Counted from the first letter of the stretch, positions 44,002-55,381 are shown. The stretch is 64,000 nt of DNA from an uncultured Thermoanaerobaculia bacterium (GCA_951812325.1 OX638294.1:3510859-3574858), one strand, 5' to 3'. A program made the numbers and translations. The notes: a model not told the origin generated them from the sequence alone.

Positions 44002-44741
44002 CCGGAGCGATGACAGGGACGGCAACGCCAGGGACGAGGTACCGGGCGACTGTGATCGACGCGGGCGTCGGCAACATCGGCAACCTGGTGCGGGCGTTGC
44101 GCCGCCTGGACGCCGAGGTCGACGTCACCTGCGATCCGGCGGTGATTCGGGACGCCCGCTGCCTGGTGCTGCCCGGCGTCGGCGCCTTCCGGCCGCCGCG
44201 CGAGAGGCTGCGCGGCGCGCCCGAGGAGGCGATCCGGACCGCGCTCCAGGGGGGGGCCTGTCTGCTCGGCATCTGCATCGGCTACCAGCTCCTGTTCGAC
44301 AGCAGCGAGGAGTTCGGGATGACGGACGGTCTCGGCCTGCTGACGGGCCGGGTCACCGGGCTGCCGGGGGGCGTGCCATTGCCGCACATCGGCTGGAACC
44401 GCGTGTTCGGCGCCGCAGACCATCCTTTGCTCGCCGGCGCGGCCGAGAACGAGCACTACTACTTCGTTCACTCCTTCGCGCCCGAGGGCGTGCCGGAGGA
44501 GAGCGTGCTGGGCCGCTGCCGCCACGGGCGCAGCTTCCCCGCGATCACGGGGCGCGGGCGGGTCGTCGGCACCCAGTTCCATCCCGAGAAGAGCGGCGCC
44601 GCCGGTCTGCGGCTTCTCGGCAACTACCTGGCCTGGGCGCAGCTCATGGTCGAGCGCGACAACGAGTGCCAGGCGCCCGACGTCGACGACGCGGCTGGCG
44701 CAACCGGAGGAGCGGACGGTGCAACTGCTGCCGGCGATTGA
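43998..44741 (+). CDS. hisH: Imidazole glycerol phosphate synthase glutaminase subunit
   Basis: 247 aa. Class I glutamine amidotransferase: VIDAGVGNIGNLVRAL, nucleophile Cys in LLGICIGYQLLF, His/Glu in GTQFHPEKSGAAGL. Supplies ammonia to HisF. A low-complexity C-terminal tail (DDAAGATGGADGATAAGD) extends past the usual end and overlaps the start of hisA by 23 bases. Confidence 0.9.
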   Translation: MTGAMTGTATPGTRYRATVIDAGVGNIGNLVRALRRLDAEVDVTCDPAVIRDARCLVLPGVGAFRPPRERLRGAPEEAIRTALQGGACLLGICIGYQLLFDSSEEFGMTDGLGLLTGRVTGLPGGVPLPHIGWNRVFGAADHPLLAGAAENEHYYFVHSFAPEGVPEESVLGRCRHGRSFPAITGRGRVVGTQFHPEKSGAAGLRLLGNYLAWAQLMVERDNECQAPDVDDAAGATGGADGATAAGD

Positions 44742-45477
44742 TCTGCGCCGCGGTCAGGTCGTGCGTCTCGAACGCGGCGACGACGGGCGGCGCACGGTCT
44801 ACGACCGGGAACCGGCGAATGCGCTCCGCCGCTACCGGGAGGCGGGAGTGTCCCGCATCCACGTCGTCGATCTGGACGCCGCGTTCGGCGGCGCCCCCCA
44901 GCGCCAACTGGTCGAAGAACTGGCGCGGCAGGCGGCGCCCGGCTGCATCCAGCTCGGCGGCGGCCTGCGCGACCGGCCGTCCATCGAGTGGGCCTTCGCG
45001 GCAGGCTGCGAGCGGGCGGTCGTGACTTCCCTGCTCGTCCGCGACTTCGACCTGTTCGCCGGTCTCTGCCGCGAATATCCGGGGCGCATGATCGCGGCGC
45101 TCGACATCGACGGCGGGGAGGTCCGACTCGCCGGCTGGACGGAATCGGCCGACCGCTCGCCGGCGGCGCTGTGCGCCCAGCTCGCGGATCTGCCGGTCGC
45201 CGCGGTGCTGGTCACCGACATCTCGCGCGACGGGTTGATGCGGGGTCCGAACGTCGATCTGGCCTGCGAGATCGGCAGGATGGCCGGCGCGCCGGCCATC
45301 CTCTCGGGCGGCGTGCGCTCGGCGGCGGACCTGGAAGCCGCGTCCCGGCGGCCGGAACTCGACGCGGCGATTGTCGGCCGCGCGCTCTACGACGGTTCGC
45401 TCCCGCTGGACGAGGCGATCGCGGTTTGTGAGCGAACCGCGGCAGCCGTTGACGCCGTCTCGGGGCGTGCATCATGA
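44719..45477 (+). CDS. hisA: Phosphoribosyl-formimino-AICAR-phosphate isomerase
   Basis: 252 aa from GTG 44719, inside the end of hisH. TIM barrel: LLPAIDLRRGQVVRL with the catalytic Asp, HVVDLDAAFGG, IQLGGGLRD, VTDISRDGLMRGPNVDL, ILSGGVRS, AIVGRALYDG. Could in principle also act in tryptophan synthesis (PriA type), which would matter because trpF is nearby; trpF is present and intact, so the dual role is not required. Confidence 0.9.
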   Translation: MQLLPAIDLRRGQVVRLERGDDGRRTVYDREPANALRRYREAGVSRIHVVDLDAAFGGAPQRQLVEELARQAAPGCIQLGGGLRDRPSIEWAFAAGCERAVVTSLLVRDFDLFAGLCREYPGRMIAALDIDGGEVRLAGWTESADRSPAALCAQLADLPVAAVLVTDISRDGLMRGPNVDLACEIGRMAGAPAILSGGVRSAADLEAASRRPELDAAIVGRALYDGSLPLDEAIAVCERTAAAVDAVSGRAS

Positions 45478-45608
45478 GCGCCGCGATGCCAGCGTTCGTG
45501 GCCAACCCAGGCGTTGCGGGACGCGGTCGAGCAGATGAAGCGCTCCCAGGCCGGTTCTTCCATTGGCCGCACTGCAGGGGCGGCGCCGCCTCGGGGAGTA
45601 CGTGTTGA
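45474..45608 (+). CDS. 44-residue bridging ORF between hisA and hisF
   Basis: ATG 45474 overlaps the hisA TGA; its own TGA overlaps a TTG start option of hisF (TTGA at 45605). Opens [18 protein letters not shown] and ends GGAASGSTC. It is 135 nt long, the same as two other bridging ORFs in this operon. No family. Confidence 0.3.
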   Translation: MSAAMPAFVANPGVAGRGRADEALPGRFFHWPHCRGGAASGSTC

Positions 45609-46423
45609 GAGCCACCATCGAACCGACCGGCCTGACGCGCCGGATCATCCCCTGCCTGGACGTCGCGGCCGGCCGCGTGGTCAAGGGTGTCCAGTTCAAG
45701 AACCTGACAGATCACGGCGACCCGACCGAGGCGGCGGCTCGCTACGCCGCCGAGGGCGCCGACGAGATCGTCTTCCTCGACATCACCGCAGCGCCCGAGC
45801 GCCGCGAGACGGACCTCGACTGGGTGCGCCGGACGGCCGAGCAGGTGTTCATTCCGCTCAGCGTCGGCGGCGGCGTGCGCAGCGTGAACGACGGCCGCAA
45901 GCTGCTCCTCGCTGGCGCCGACAAGCTGGGGATCAATACCGCCGCGGTCGCCGAGCCCGAGCTGTTGACGCGCCTTGCCGAGCGCTTCGGCAGCCAGTGC
46001 GTCGTCCTCTCGGTCGACGCGAAGCGCCGGCGGAAAGGCGCTGCGGAAGGTCCGGGCTGGGAGGTCGTCACCCACGGCGGCCGCACCCCGACCGGTCTCG
46101 ATGCGCTGGAGTGGATCGGGTTGGGCATCGAGCGGGGGGCCGGCGAGATCCTGCTCACCAGCATCGACAGCGACGGCATGCAGAGCGGCTACGACCTGGA
46201 ACTGCTGCGGCGGGCGTCGGCGCTGTCGTCGGTACCGGTCATCGCCTCCGGCGGCGCCGGCGCCCTGGAACATCTGGCGGAGGCCCTGGACACCGACGCA
46301 GCGGCGGTGCTCGCCGCATCGATCTTCCACCAGTCCACGTACTCCGTGGGAGCGGTCAAGGAGTACCTCGGCCGCCGCTATCCCATCCGCGTCGGAAGAG
46401 GACTCGAGGAGCCGAACAGATGA
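45602..46423 (+). CDS. hisF: Imidazole glycerol phosphate synthase cyclase subunit
   Basis: 273 aa from GTG 45602 (GGGGAG upstream); TTG 45605 is the alternative. TIM barrel with [19 protein letters not shown] (first catalytic Asp), [49 protein letters not shown] (second catalytic Asp), [13 protein letters not shown]. The 3' junction with hisIE is a triplicated sequence. Confidence 0.92.
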   Translation: MLRATIEPTGLTRRIIPCLDVAAGRVVKGVQFKNLTDHGDPTEAAARYAAEGADEIVFLDITAAPERRETDLDWVRRTAEQVFIPLSVGGGVRSVNDGRKLLLAGADKLGINTAAVAEPELLTRLAERFGSQCVVLSVDAKRRRKGAAEGPGWEVVTHGGRTPTGLDALEWIGLGIERGAGEILLTSIDSDGMQSGYDLELLRRASALSSVPVIASGGAGALEHLAEALDTDAAAVLAASIFHQSTYSVGAVKEYLGRRYPIRVGRGLEEPNR

Positions 46424-46590
46424 CACCGACAGCCATCGACGCAGGAGATGCCGGTCGGCCCGGCGATCCGAGCCCGCCCCGCGGAGCCGAACAGATGACA
46501 TCCACAGCCATCGACGCGGGAGATGCCCGCTGGCCCGGCGATCCGAGCCCCCTCGAGGAGCGGAACAGATGACGCCGACAGCGATCGACC
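46414..46590 (+). repeat. Triplicated hisF-hisIE junction
   Basis: GAACAGATGAC followed by ..C.ACAGC.ATCGAC occurs with ATGs at 46420, 46495 and 46569 (periods 75 and 74). Each copy carries a start codon. The one-base difference in the last period turns the third copy into an ATGA overlap. Confidence 0.85.
46420..46572 (+). CDS. 50-residue bridging ORF made of a duplicated hisIE start
   Basis: ATG 46420 overlaps the hisF stop; TGA 46570-46572 overlaps the hisIE ATG. It consists of two 25-residue repeats, each opening [10 protein letters not shown] and containing PGDPSP. Both match the hisIE start [11 protein letters not shown]. Clear product of tandem duplication of the gene junction with a period of about 75 bp. 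Confidence 0.45.
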   Translation: MTPTAIDAGDAGRPGDPSPPRGAEQMTSTAIDAGDARWPGDPSPLEERNR

Positions 46591-47222
46591 CCGCGGCGCT
46601 CACCTACGACGACCGGGGACTGCTGCCCGTCGTGGTGCAGGACGTGCTCTCGGGCGCGGTGCTGATGCTCGCTTACGCCAACCGGGAGGCGGTGGAGCTC
46701 ACGCTCGCCACCGGCGAGGCCCACTTCTTCAGCCGCTCGCGACAGGAGCTGTGGCGCAAGGGGGCGACCTCCGGCAACACGCTGGCGGTCGTCGAAGTGC
46801 TTCAGGACTGCGATCGGGACGCTCTCCTGGTGCGGGCCCTGCCGGCCGGCCCGGCGTGTCACAACAACACGAGGAGCTGCTTCGAGCCGAACGCAGCCGA
46901 GTTCGAGCTCGGCTGGCTGGCGCGCGTGCTCGCCGAACGGGCGCAGGCGGCGCCGGACGAGAGCTACACGGCACGCCTTCTCGACCAGGGAGTCGACCGG
47001 ATCGCCCGCAAGGTCGCGGAGGAAGCGGGAGAGACGGTGATTGCCGGCGTCCGCGCCGACGCGCAGCCCGAATCGGCGCGCCGGCGGAGCGAACTCGCGG
47101 CCGAAGCCGCGGATCTCGCGTACCACCTGCTGGTCCTGCTGCAGGCGACGGGCGTCGGGATCGCGGACGTGGCCGCCGAGCTGGGCCGTCGCCACTTTGC
47201 CGCCGGGGGCGGGTCGTCATGA
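46569..47222 (+). CDS. hisIE: Phosphoribosyl-AMP cyclohydrolase / phosphoribosyl-ATP pyrophosphatase
   Basis: 217 aa. HisI half: VVVQDVLSGAVLMLAYANRE, FSRSRQELWRKGATSGN, CDRDALLV and CHNNTRSCF (zinc/magnesium ligands). HisE half: DRIARKVAEEAGETVIAG and EAADLAYHLLVLLQATG (MazG-like helices). Catalyses steps 2 and 3 of histidine synthesis. Confidence 0.9.
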   Translation: MTPTAIDPAALTYDDRGLLPVVVQDVLSGAVLMLAYANREAVELTLATGEAHFFSRSRQELWRKGATSGNTLAVVEVLQDCDRDALLVRALPAGPACHNNTRSCFEPNAAEFELGWLARVLAERAQAAPDESYTARLLDQGVDRIARKVAEEAGETVIAGVRADAQPESARRRSELAAEAADLAYHLLVLLQATGVGIADVAAELGRRHFAAGGGSS

Positions 47223-47296
47223 GCCTCGAGCGCCAGCGCGATAACCACGAACGCCCTTCTTGTCGCGGCCGGGTTGCCGGAGGGGTGTCGTGTTGA
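47219..47296 (+). CDS. 25-residue bridging ORF between hisIE and trpE
   Basis: ATG 47219 overlaps the hisIE stop; TGA 47294-47296 overlaps a TTG start option of trpE (TTGA). Opens MSLERQRDNHERPSCRG. It bridges the junction from the his block to the trp block. No family. Confidence 0.3.
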   Translation: MSLERQRDNHERPSCRGRVAGGVSC

Positions 47297-48780
47297 GCCG
47301 GCCAGCCGCGGCCATCGCCCATACCCGGGAGTTCCTGGCCGACACCTCGACGCCGCTCGGCGTCTACAGCAAGCTGGTCGCACACGCGGAGGGAGACGGC
47401 GATGCCCGCCGTTTCCTGCTCGAGAGCATTACCGGCGGTGAACACGTTTCGCGTTACAGCTTCCTGGGCGCCAGCCCGTCGCAGGTTTGCCGCGTGTACC
47501 TCGACCGGCTGGAGACGGAGGACCTGCGCCGTGGCGGCGACGTTCAAATCGAAGCCGGCGACCCGCTGCCGAAGCTGCGGCGCCTGCTCGACGGCGTGAC
47601 CGCGGATCCGGCGCCGCCGTTGCCGTTCGCTGGCGGCTGGACCTTCGCCTTCGGCTTCGACGCGATCCGGCTGGTCGAGCCGTGCCTGGTCGATCATCCG
47701 GCCGGCAGGCCGCCCGATCCCTTCGGTCTGCCCGTCGCCATCCTCGCCCGTTTCGACGACGTGCTCGTGTTCGACCACGCCCGCCAGCGGATCGTTGCGG
47801 TGGCGAACGAGATCGAAGGCGAGTCGACGGCGGCGGATGCCGAGGTCCGGCTCGATGCGCTGCAGGCGGTCCTGGAGAGCCGCGGCGTGACGACGGCGGC
47901 CCGGGTCGAGGATCTCGGGGTCAAGGCGGAGACCGCCGACCCCACCCTGGACGACGAGGAGCACGCCCGCGCGGTGAACGCCGCGAAGGAGTACATCGCG
48001 GCCGGCGACATCTTCCAGGTCGTCCTCGCGCGGCGTTGGAAGATCGATCTCGATGTGCCGCCTGCGACCGTTTATCGGGCGTTGCGGCTGGTCAATCCGT
48101 CTCCGTACATGGTGCTGTTCGAGGCGCCGGAAGTGTCGCTGATCGGCGCCTCGCCCGAGATGCTGGTGCGGCGCACCGGGCGCCGCCTGGAGGTGCGGCC
48201 GATCGCCGGCACCCGACCGCGCGGCCGGACCGCGGCGGAGGATCGGGCGCTGGCCGAAGAGCTGTTGGCCGATCCGAAAGAGCGCGCGGAACACGTGATG
48301 CTCGTGGATCTCGGGCGCAACGACCTCGGGCGGGTGGCAAGGCCGGGCGGCGTTTCGGTCGCCGAGTTCATGGTGATCGAGCACTACAGCGACGTGATGC
48401 ACATCGTGAGTTCGGTCGAGGCGGAGCAGTCGGCCGAGGCGGGGAAGGGCGCCGGCTCGGCACTCGACGCCCTGCTGGCCTGCTTCCCGGCCGGCACCCT
48501 GTCCGGGGCGCCGAAGATCCGCGCCGTGGAGATCATCGACGAACTCGAACCGGAGGCGCGCGGGATGTACGGCGGTTCGGTTGGCTACTTCTCGTTCGGC
48601 GGCGACATGGACGCCTGCATCACGATCCGGACGCTGGCGGTCGTGGACGGCGAAGCGTCGATCACCGCGGGCGGCGGCATCGTCGCCGATTCCGACCCGG
48701 TCCGCGAGGCGCAGGAGACCCAGGACAAGGCCGCCGCCCTGCTCCGCGCAGTTGCGCTGGCGGGCGACCTGGAGGGATAG
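47290..48780 (+). CDS. trpE: Anthranilate synthase component I
   Basis: 496 aa from GTG 47290 (or TTG 47293). The feedback-inhibition motif LLES is at residues 43-46 (FLLESITGG), so the enzyme should be Trp-sensitive. Chorismate-binding core: FQVVLARRWKIDLDVPP, NPSPYMVLF, IAGTRPRGRT, HVMLVDLGRNDLGRV, FPAGTLSGAPKIRA, TAGGGIVADSDPV. Makes anthranilate with TrpG, whose gene starts 20 bp downstream. Confidence 0.92.
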   Translation: MLSRPAAAIAHTREFLADTSTPLGVYSKLVAHAEGDGDARRFLLESITGGEHVSRYSFLGASPSQVCRVYLDRLETEDLRRGGDVQIEAGDPLPKLRRLLDGVTADPAPPLPFAGGWTFAFGFDAIRLVEPCLVDHPAGRPPDPFGLPVAILARFDDVLVFDHARQRIVAVANEIEGESTAADAEVRLDALQAVLESRGVTTAARVEDLGVKAETADPTLDDEEHARAVNAAKEYIAAGDIFQVVLARRWKIDLDVPPATVYRALRLVNPSPYMVLFEAPEVSLIGASPEMLVRRTGRRLEVRPIAGTRPRGRTAAEDRALAEELLADPKERAEHVMLVDLGRNDLGRVARPGGVSVAEFMVIEHYSDVMHIVSSVEAEQSAEAGKGAGSALDALLACFPAGTLSGAPKIRAVEIIDELEPEARGMYGGSVGYFSFGGDMDACITIRTLAVVDGEASITAGGGIVADSDPVREAQETQDKAAALLRAVALAGDLEG

Positions 48781-48800
48781 CGTCTTCCGGAGCGCTCGCC

Positions 48801-49371
<571 letters not shown>

Positions 49372-49379
<8 letters not shown>

Positions 49380-50412
49380 TCTCGACCTTTCGGCTCTGCT
49401 GCGGACCGCGATCGCCGGCGAGGACCTCCCCGCAGCAACGGTGGAGGACCTGTTCGGCCGGCTGATGGACGGGGAACTCTCCGAGGTGTGGAAGGGCGCC
49501 TTCCTGGTCGCGTTGGCCGCGAAGGGCGAGTCGGTGGGCGAGATTGCCGGCGCCGCGCGGGCCATGCGGGCGCGCGCGTCCCGGGTGCCGCATGCCAGCG
49601 CGTATGCGATCGACACCTGCGGCACGGGCGGCGACGGCCGGGGAACGTTCAACATCTCGACCGCGGCCGCGCTGGTGGCCGCGGCGGGCGGTGCGCGGGT
49701 CGCCAAGCACGGCAACCGCGCCGTTTCGAGCCGCTCCGGTTCGGCGGACGTGCTCGACGCGCTCGGCGTGCAGCTCTCGGGCGATGCGGAAGCGCTCGGC
49801 CGTTGCCTCGACGAGGTGGGCATCGCCTTCCTGTTCGCGCCGATGCTCCACCCGGCGATGGCCCAGGTCATGCCGGTGCGGCGCGAACTCGGCGTGCGCA
49901 CGCTGTTCAACGTGCTGGGGCCGCTGACCAACCCGGCGGGCGCCAAGCGGCAGTTGATCGGCGTCTTCGCGGCGGAACTCGTCGAACCGATCGCGCAGGT
50001 GCTGCTCGAACTCGGCAGCGAACACGCGATGGTCGTTCACGGCGACGGCCTGGACGAGGTGACGACCACCGGGACGACCGCGGTCGCCGAGGTGCGGGGC
50101 GGCGAGGTGCGAACGTTCGAGGTCCATCCGCGCGATTTCGGGATAGCCGAGGCGGCGCCGGAAGATCTCCTCGGGGGCGGTCCCGAGGAGAACGTGAAGC
50201 TGATGCGCGACGTGCTCGCCGGGGGCGGAGGACCGCTGGCCGACATCACCTGCCTCAACGCCGGCGCCGCGTTGCACGTGGCCGGCCAGGCCGACGGGCT
50301 CGCCGCCGGTGTTTCGGTTGCGTTCGAGGCGCAGCGTTCGGGGGCGGCGGCCGCGAAACTCGAACAACTCGCCGGCTGGGCCGGTTGGGACGACGGAGCG
50401 GGCGGGAGCTGA
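49372..50412 (+). CDS. trpD: Anthranilate phosphoribosyltransferase
   Basis: 346 aa from ATG 49372. DTCGTGGDGRGTFNISTAAA (PRPP loop), AKHGNRAVSSRSGSADVLDA, FNVLGPLTNPAGAKRQLIGV, GLDEVTTTGTT. Converts anthranilate and PRPP to phosphoribosylanthranilate. trpC follows after five bases. Confidence 0.92.
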
Positions 50413-50417
50413 GAGAC

Positions 50418-51549
50418 GTGGCCGGGGTTCCCGACATCCTGCGGCGCATCTGCGAGCAACGGCGCCGGCGCGTGCCGCCCGGCCGTGGAGGCGCCGCGGC
50501 CAGGGGGCCCACGGCGGCCCGTCTGCCTGCCGACGCTCCGGGCCGCCGCTTTCTCGACGCGATCGCCGCTCGCCGCGGCGCGGCCGTGATCGCCGAGATC
50601 AAGATGGGCTCACCGAAGCTGGGCGATTTGCGCGGCCGTTTCGATCCGGTCGCCCGCGCCGCCGCCTACGCGGATGCCGGGGCGGCCTGCCTGTCGGTGG
50701 TCGTCGAGCCGGATCACTTCCACGGCGGCTACGACCTGCTGGCCGAGTGCGCGGCCGCGTCCGGGCTGCCGGCCGTGGCGAAGGACTTCGTCGTCTCCGA
50801 TGTGCAGCTCGCCTGGGCGCGGGACGCCGGCGCCTGCGCCGTGCTGCTGATCGCGGCCCTCCACGATGCGGCGGAGCTGCACCGCCTGGCCGGGCTCGCC
50901 CGCGGCCTCGGGCTCGTGCCGCTGATCGAAACCCACGACGGCGCCGATTTCGAGAAGCTTGCGCCCCCGGCAGCGCATGCGCAGCCCGCTGCAGCGGGGT
51001 CACGCGATCGACCTGGCGACGGAATGGGGCAACACCCTGCGCCTTTGGCAACGCGTGCGCAGCCCGCGGCGTCGCGCGGGATGCCCCTGGCAGAGTGTGC
51101 ACAGCCCCTGGCAGGGCGTACGCACCCCGCGGCAACGGGGGGCGCCGGCCCGGGCGGCGGGCGCGCCGGTCGCGGCCCCGAACACGGCCAAGACCGCAGC
51201 GCCCGTGGCGCCCAAGGCGCAGGCCCGGGCAGCCGGGGCAACCCGGCCGCATCCGGTCTCAGTCGGCGGGGATGAGCCGCCGGAATGGGAACTGGTCGGC
51301 ATCAACAACCGCGACCTGCGCACCTTCGAGGTCGACCTGGAACGCAGCGCCGACCGCGTCGGCCGCCTGCCGGCGTCCGCCCTCAAGGTCGCGGAGTCCG
51401 GGATTCGCAGCGGCGCCGACATCGCAAGACTCCGGGAGGCCGGCTTCGACGCCTTCCTCATCGGCGAGCGCCTGGTGCTCTCCGGCGACCCGGCCGCCGC
51501 CCTTGCCGAGCTGTTGGGCGAGACGGCGCTTGAGACGGGCGATGCCTGA
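50418..51549 (+). pseudogene. trpC: Indole-3-glycerol-phosphate synthase with low-complexity insert and apparent frameshift
   Basis: Starts GTG 50418. The N-part (to about 50970) is a normal TrpC barrel: AVIAEIKMGSPKLGDLR, CLSVVVEPDHFHGGYDLL, AVAKDFVVSDVQL, LGLVPLIETHDGADFEKLAP. The C-part resumes at about 51286 in the +1 frame with WELVGINNRDLRTFEVDLER, ALKVAESGIRSGADI, FDAFLIGERLVLSGDP. Between them lie about 310 bp of GC-rich imperfect repeats (AQPAA units) that end near a six-G run at 51137-51142. Removing one G there joins the two frames into one protein with a long Ala/Pro linker. Either a sequence error or a true broken gene. Confidence 0.75.
50966..51160 (+). repeat. Degenerate repeats inserted in trpC
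   Basis: Four imperfect units around GC(A/G)TGCGCAGCCC.C.GC..CG.GG at about 50972, 51050, 51086 and 51116. In the trpC frame they code AHAQPAAAG, TRAQPAASRG, ECAQPLAGR and THPAATGG. Not present in typical TrpC proteins. Confidence 0.6.
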
Positions 51550-51619
51550 AGCACCCGCTTTTGTCCGCGGCGACCCGTCTCAGCGGAGAAGCGGCGAGTC
51601 CGGGCGGGGAGGCAACTCG

Positions 51620-52261
51620 ATGAAGGTCAAGATCTGCGGCGTGACGACGGTCGCCGACGCGCGCCTCGCGGTCGACCTGGGGGCTGACTTCATCGGCCTC
51701 AACTTCTATCGGCCGAGCCCGCGCTGGATTGACGTCGAGCAGGCGTCGCGCATCCGGCGCAGCATCGGCGACGCCGCCCGGGTGGTCGGTATCTTCGCCA
51801 ATCACCCCCGTGAGCGGATCGAGGCGATCGACCGGGAAGTGGGTCTGGATTTCGTCCAGCTCAGCGGCGACGAGAGCAGTGACCTCGTGGAGGCGTTCGG
51901 CCAGCGTGCGATCCGCGTGTGGCGTGTGGGCGGCGCCGACGCGCCGGCGCCGATTGCCGACGAGGACTGCTGGGCGGTTCTGATCGACCGCGCCCACGAG
52001 AGCCTCTACGGCGGTTCCGGCGAGAGCTGGGACTACGCCGCGGCGGCCGACCTCGCCCTGACGCCGGGCGCCGGCGGCAGGCGGCGACGCGTCTTCATCG
52101 CCGGCGGCATCGGCCCGGCCAACGTGGCTGAGGCCGCCGCGGCGGCGCCCGGCGCCTACGGCGTCGATACCTGTTCGGGTGTCGAGTCCTCGCCCGGACA
52201 CAAGGACCGCGCCAGGCTGGAGCAACTGTTCGCCAACCTCGCAGAGGGAGCAGCACGATGA
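51620..52261 (+). CDS. trpF: Phosphoribosylanthranilate isomerase
   Basis: 213 aa from ATG 51620 (GGGGAGG nine bases upstream). An in-frame ATG at 51542, overlapping the trpC end, would add 26 residues. [20 protein letters not shown] (catalytic Cys), [55 protein letters not shown] (catalytic Asp). Third step after anthranilate. Confidence 0.92.
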   Translation: MKVKICGVTTVADARLAVDLGADFIGLNFYRPSPRWIDVEQASRIRRSIGDAARVVGIFANHPRERIEAIDREVGLDFVQLSGDESSDLVEAFGQRAIRVWRVGGADAPAPIADEDCWAVLIDRAHESLYGGSGESWDYAAAADLALTPGAGGRRRRVFIAGGIGPANVAEAAAAAPGAYGVDTCSGVESSPGHKDRARLEQLFANLAEGAAR

Positions 52262-52590
52262 AATCACTGGGAAGCTGCCGGTCCCGCGGAAGACGGCAAG
52301 CCGTTTCCCGCCGGACCTTGGAAAACCGGCAGACCGGTTTCCCACAGCTACCGCAGCCTCGACCACTGCTCCCCTCTCGGACGGCCTCGGACAGGGACCA
52401 GAATCCACCCAGCAAAGGTACAGGTGCGCCGGCCTGCCGTCCGTGCGCCCGCGGACGGGCGCAGAGAGCTCGCGGGTTGAATCTCCCGGTCGTCCTGCCG
52501 TTCGTGCGCCCGCGGACGGGCGCAGGGACTGGTTCGCGGGTGGCGCGGATCAGCGCCGCGCGGGTCCCGGCCGGCATCCGGGGCCGCTGA
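52258..52590 (+). CDS. 110-residue bridging ORF between trpF and trpB, low complexity
   Basis: ATG 52258 overlaps the trpF stop. Arg/Pro/Gly-rich with no recognisable domain; opens [18 protein letters not shown]. It spans the 352-bp trpF-trpB gap, which contains two palindromic repeats and a segment shared with the trpB-trpA gap. It may be only an open frame in repeat DNA. Confidence 0.25.
   Translation: MKSLGSCRSRGRRQAVSRRTLENRQTGFPQLPQPRPLLPSRTASDRDQNPPSKGTGAPACRPCARGRAQRARGLNLPVVLPFVRPRTGAGTGSRVARISAARVPAGIRGR
52433..52524 (+). repeat. Pair of palindromic units, period 61 bp
   Basis: TGCGCCCGCGGACGGGCGCA at 52444-52463 and 52505-52524: an eight-bp perfect stem with a CGGA loop. Both copies are preceded by CCTGCCGT(C/T)CG. 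REP-like; could stabilise or slow the transcript before trpB. Confidence 0.75.
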
Positions 52591-52613
52591 CCGACCGACA
52601 GGAAGCTGAGCCA

Positions 52614-53856
<1,243 letters not shown>

Positions 53857-53969
53857 CGGTTCGCCGGTCTGCCATCGACGGGATGCATGGCCGCTCGAGT
53901 GCAGTGTGACTTTGCCACGGGTTGCTAGGCTTCATCCACTTGGGCTTTGTAGGCAGGCAAGAGGTATGC

Positions 53970-54104
53970 ATGCTCGATATGGCGTCCCTTCAGTCGAGTT
54001 GCGTGGACGGGGCGTGTGGACCGGTTCACGGGTCGCGCGGGTCGCGGCGCCGGGGTTCTGGCCGGCGCCCGGGGTCGGCGACTGGTGACGGAGAGGCCGA
54101 ATGA
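53970..54104 (+). CDS. 44-residue bridging ORF before trpA
   Basis: ATG 53970 (AAGAGG upstream) opens MLDMASLQSSCVDGACGPVH and ends in TGA 54102-54104, overlapping the trpA ATG (ATGA). Exactly 135 nt, like the hisD-hisC and hisA-hisF bridging ORFs. The 3' half lies in DNA also seen before trpB. No family. Confidence 0.3.
   Translation: MLDMASLQSSCVDGACGPVHGSRGSRRRGSGRRPGSATGDGEAE
54015..54080 (+). repeat. Second copy of the spacer sequence found before trpB
   Basis: GACCGGTTCACGGGTCGCGC and onward at about 54015-54075 is similar to GACTGGTTCGCGGGTGGCGC and onward at about 52527-52585. The two trp spacers share a dispersed repeat of about 55 bp. Confidence 0.55.
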
Positions 54105-54928
54105 GTCCCCGGCGCAGGCGCTCCTCCCGCAGCGCCATCGCGGCCGCCTTCGCCGGCTGTTCCAGGCAGGAGCGAGCCGCCTTCATCCCCTTCCTCGTCG
54201 CCGGCGACCCGTCGCTCAAGGCGACGCCCGACCTGCTCCGCGCCCTGGTCGCCGGCGGCGCCGACGTGATCGAACTCGGTGTCTCCTTCAGCGACCCGAT
54301 CGCCGACGGTCCCACGATCCAGCGTGCTTCCAACCGGGCTCTCGCCGCCGGTTCCTCCCTCAGCGCGGTGCTCGGGATCGTCGAACGGCACCGGGAGGAA
54401 CTGGGCGTTCCAATCGTCCTGTTCACGTACTACAACCCTGTCCACGCCCGCGGCGTTGCGACCTTCGCCGCCCAGGCCGCCGACAGCGGTGTCGACGGGG
54501 TGCTCTGCGTCGACCTGCCGCCGGACGAGGGCCTGCGGGAACTCCAGCCGGCCCTCTCGGAACGCGATGTCGACTCGATCTACCTGATCGCCGCGACCAG
54601 TACGAAGGAGCGCATCGACCGCGCCGCGGCGGCATCGAACGGCTTCGTGTACTACACCGCCCGCTCCGACGTCACCGGCGAGCGCGACGACCTGATCCCC
54701 ACTCTGGCCCGCGAAGTGAAGCGCGTCCGCCGCCGGGTGCACCTTCCCGTCGCCGTCGGCTTCGGCATCTCGACCCCCGAACAGGTCGAGGAAGTGGCCC
54801 GGGTCGCCCACGGCGTCGTCGTCGGCAGCTCCCTGGTGCGCCTGGTCGAGGAGAACGCGGGTGAGCCCGACCTGGCGGCGAGGCTCGAACGCCGGGTCGG
54901 CCAACTGACCGCGCCGCTTCGACGCTGA
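54101..54928 (+). CDS. trpA: Tryptophan synthase alpha chain
   Basis: 275 aa. FIPFLVAGDPSLKATPDLLR, ADVIELGVSFSDPIADGPTI (catalytic Glu; Asp in FSDPIADG), LFTYYNPVHARGVATF, VDLPPDEGLREL, VAVGFGISTPEQVE. Splits indole-glycerol phosphate to indole for TrpB. Last gene of the supraoperon. No clear terminator is visible before the convergent PIN gene. Confidence 0.92.
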   Translation: MSPRRRRSSRSAIAAAFAGCSRQERAAFIPFLVAGDPSLKATPDLLRALVAGGADVIELGVSFSDPIADGPTIQRASNRALAAGSSLSAVLGIVERHREELGVPIVLFTYYNPVHARGVATFAAQAADSGVDGVLCVDLPPDEGLRELQPALSERDVDSIYLIAATSTKERIDRAAAASNGFVYYTARSDVTGERDDLIPTLAREVKRVRRRVHLPVAVGFGISTPEQVEEVARVAHGVVVGSSLVRLVEENAGEPDLAARLERRVGQLTAPLRR

Positions 54929-54961
54929 CGCCGGTCCTGGCGGCCCGAGGCGCGCTCGCGG

Positions 54962-55381
54962 TCAGAACGGGTTGACGACAGTCAGCGATTCGATCTCCTG
55001 GCCGTCCTGGAGGTCTTCGCTGTAGAGCACCTTGCAGTCCGACTCCAGGGCCGCCGCGACGATCAGCGAATCGTGGAAACTGAATCGCCACCGCCGGTGG
55101 AGCGAGAGCGCGCGTTCGTAGAGGGAGATACTTGGGAAGACGGAGCACAGCGGATCCATCACTTCACGCAGGTAGCGAAGCGCCTGTTCGTCCGAGAAAG
55201 GGCGCTCGAACTTCCGCAGGGCAACGTTCAGGAACTCCTGCACGACCTGGGAACTCACGACTCCTTCACCGCTGCCCAGCGCATGCTCCACAAGGCCGCG
55301 CGCCTTTGCCCGCTTTTCGGGCTCTCGGCGATCGTAGGTGTACACGAAGATGTTGGTGTCGAGGAAGAACTCAGCGGGCAT
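54962..55381 (-). CDS. PIN-domain toxin (VapC-like)
   Basis: 139 aa. PIN RNase acids: FFLDTNIFVYTYDRREPEK (D8), SSQVVQEFLNVALRKF (Glu), FSFHDSLIVAAALESDCKVL (Asp), YSEDLQDGQEI. Complete, unlike the truncated VapC at 6.4 kb. ATG 55381 lies inside the end of the antitoxin gene (11-bp overlap), the usual type II arrangement. Probably cleaves tRNA or rRNA when free. Confidence 0.85.
   Translation of the reverse strand: MPAEFFLDTNIFVYTYDRREPEKRAKARGLVEHALGSGEGVVSSQVVQEFLNVALRKFERPFSDEQALRYLREVMDPLCSVFPSISLYERALSLHRRWRFSFHDSLIVAAALESDCKVLYSEDLQDGQEIESLTVVNPF

Noticed and set aside
54929..54961. Terminator after trpA
   Set aside because: Looked for a hairpin with a T run between trpA and the convergent PIN gene; none is convincing in the 33-bp gap.
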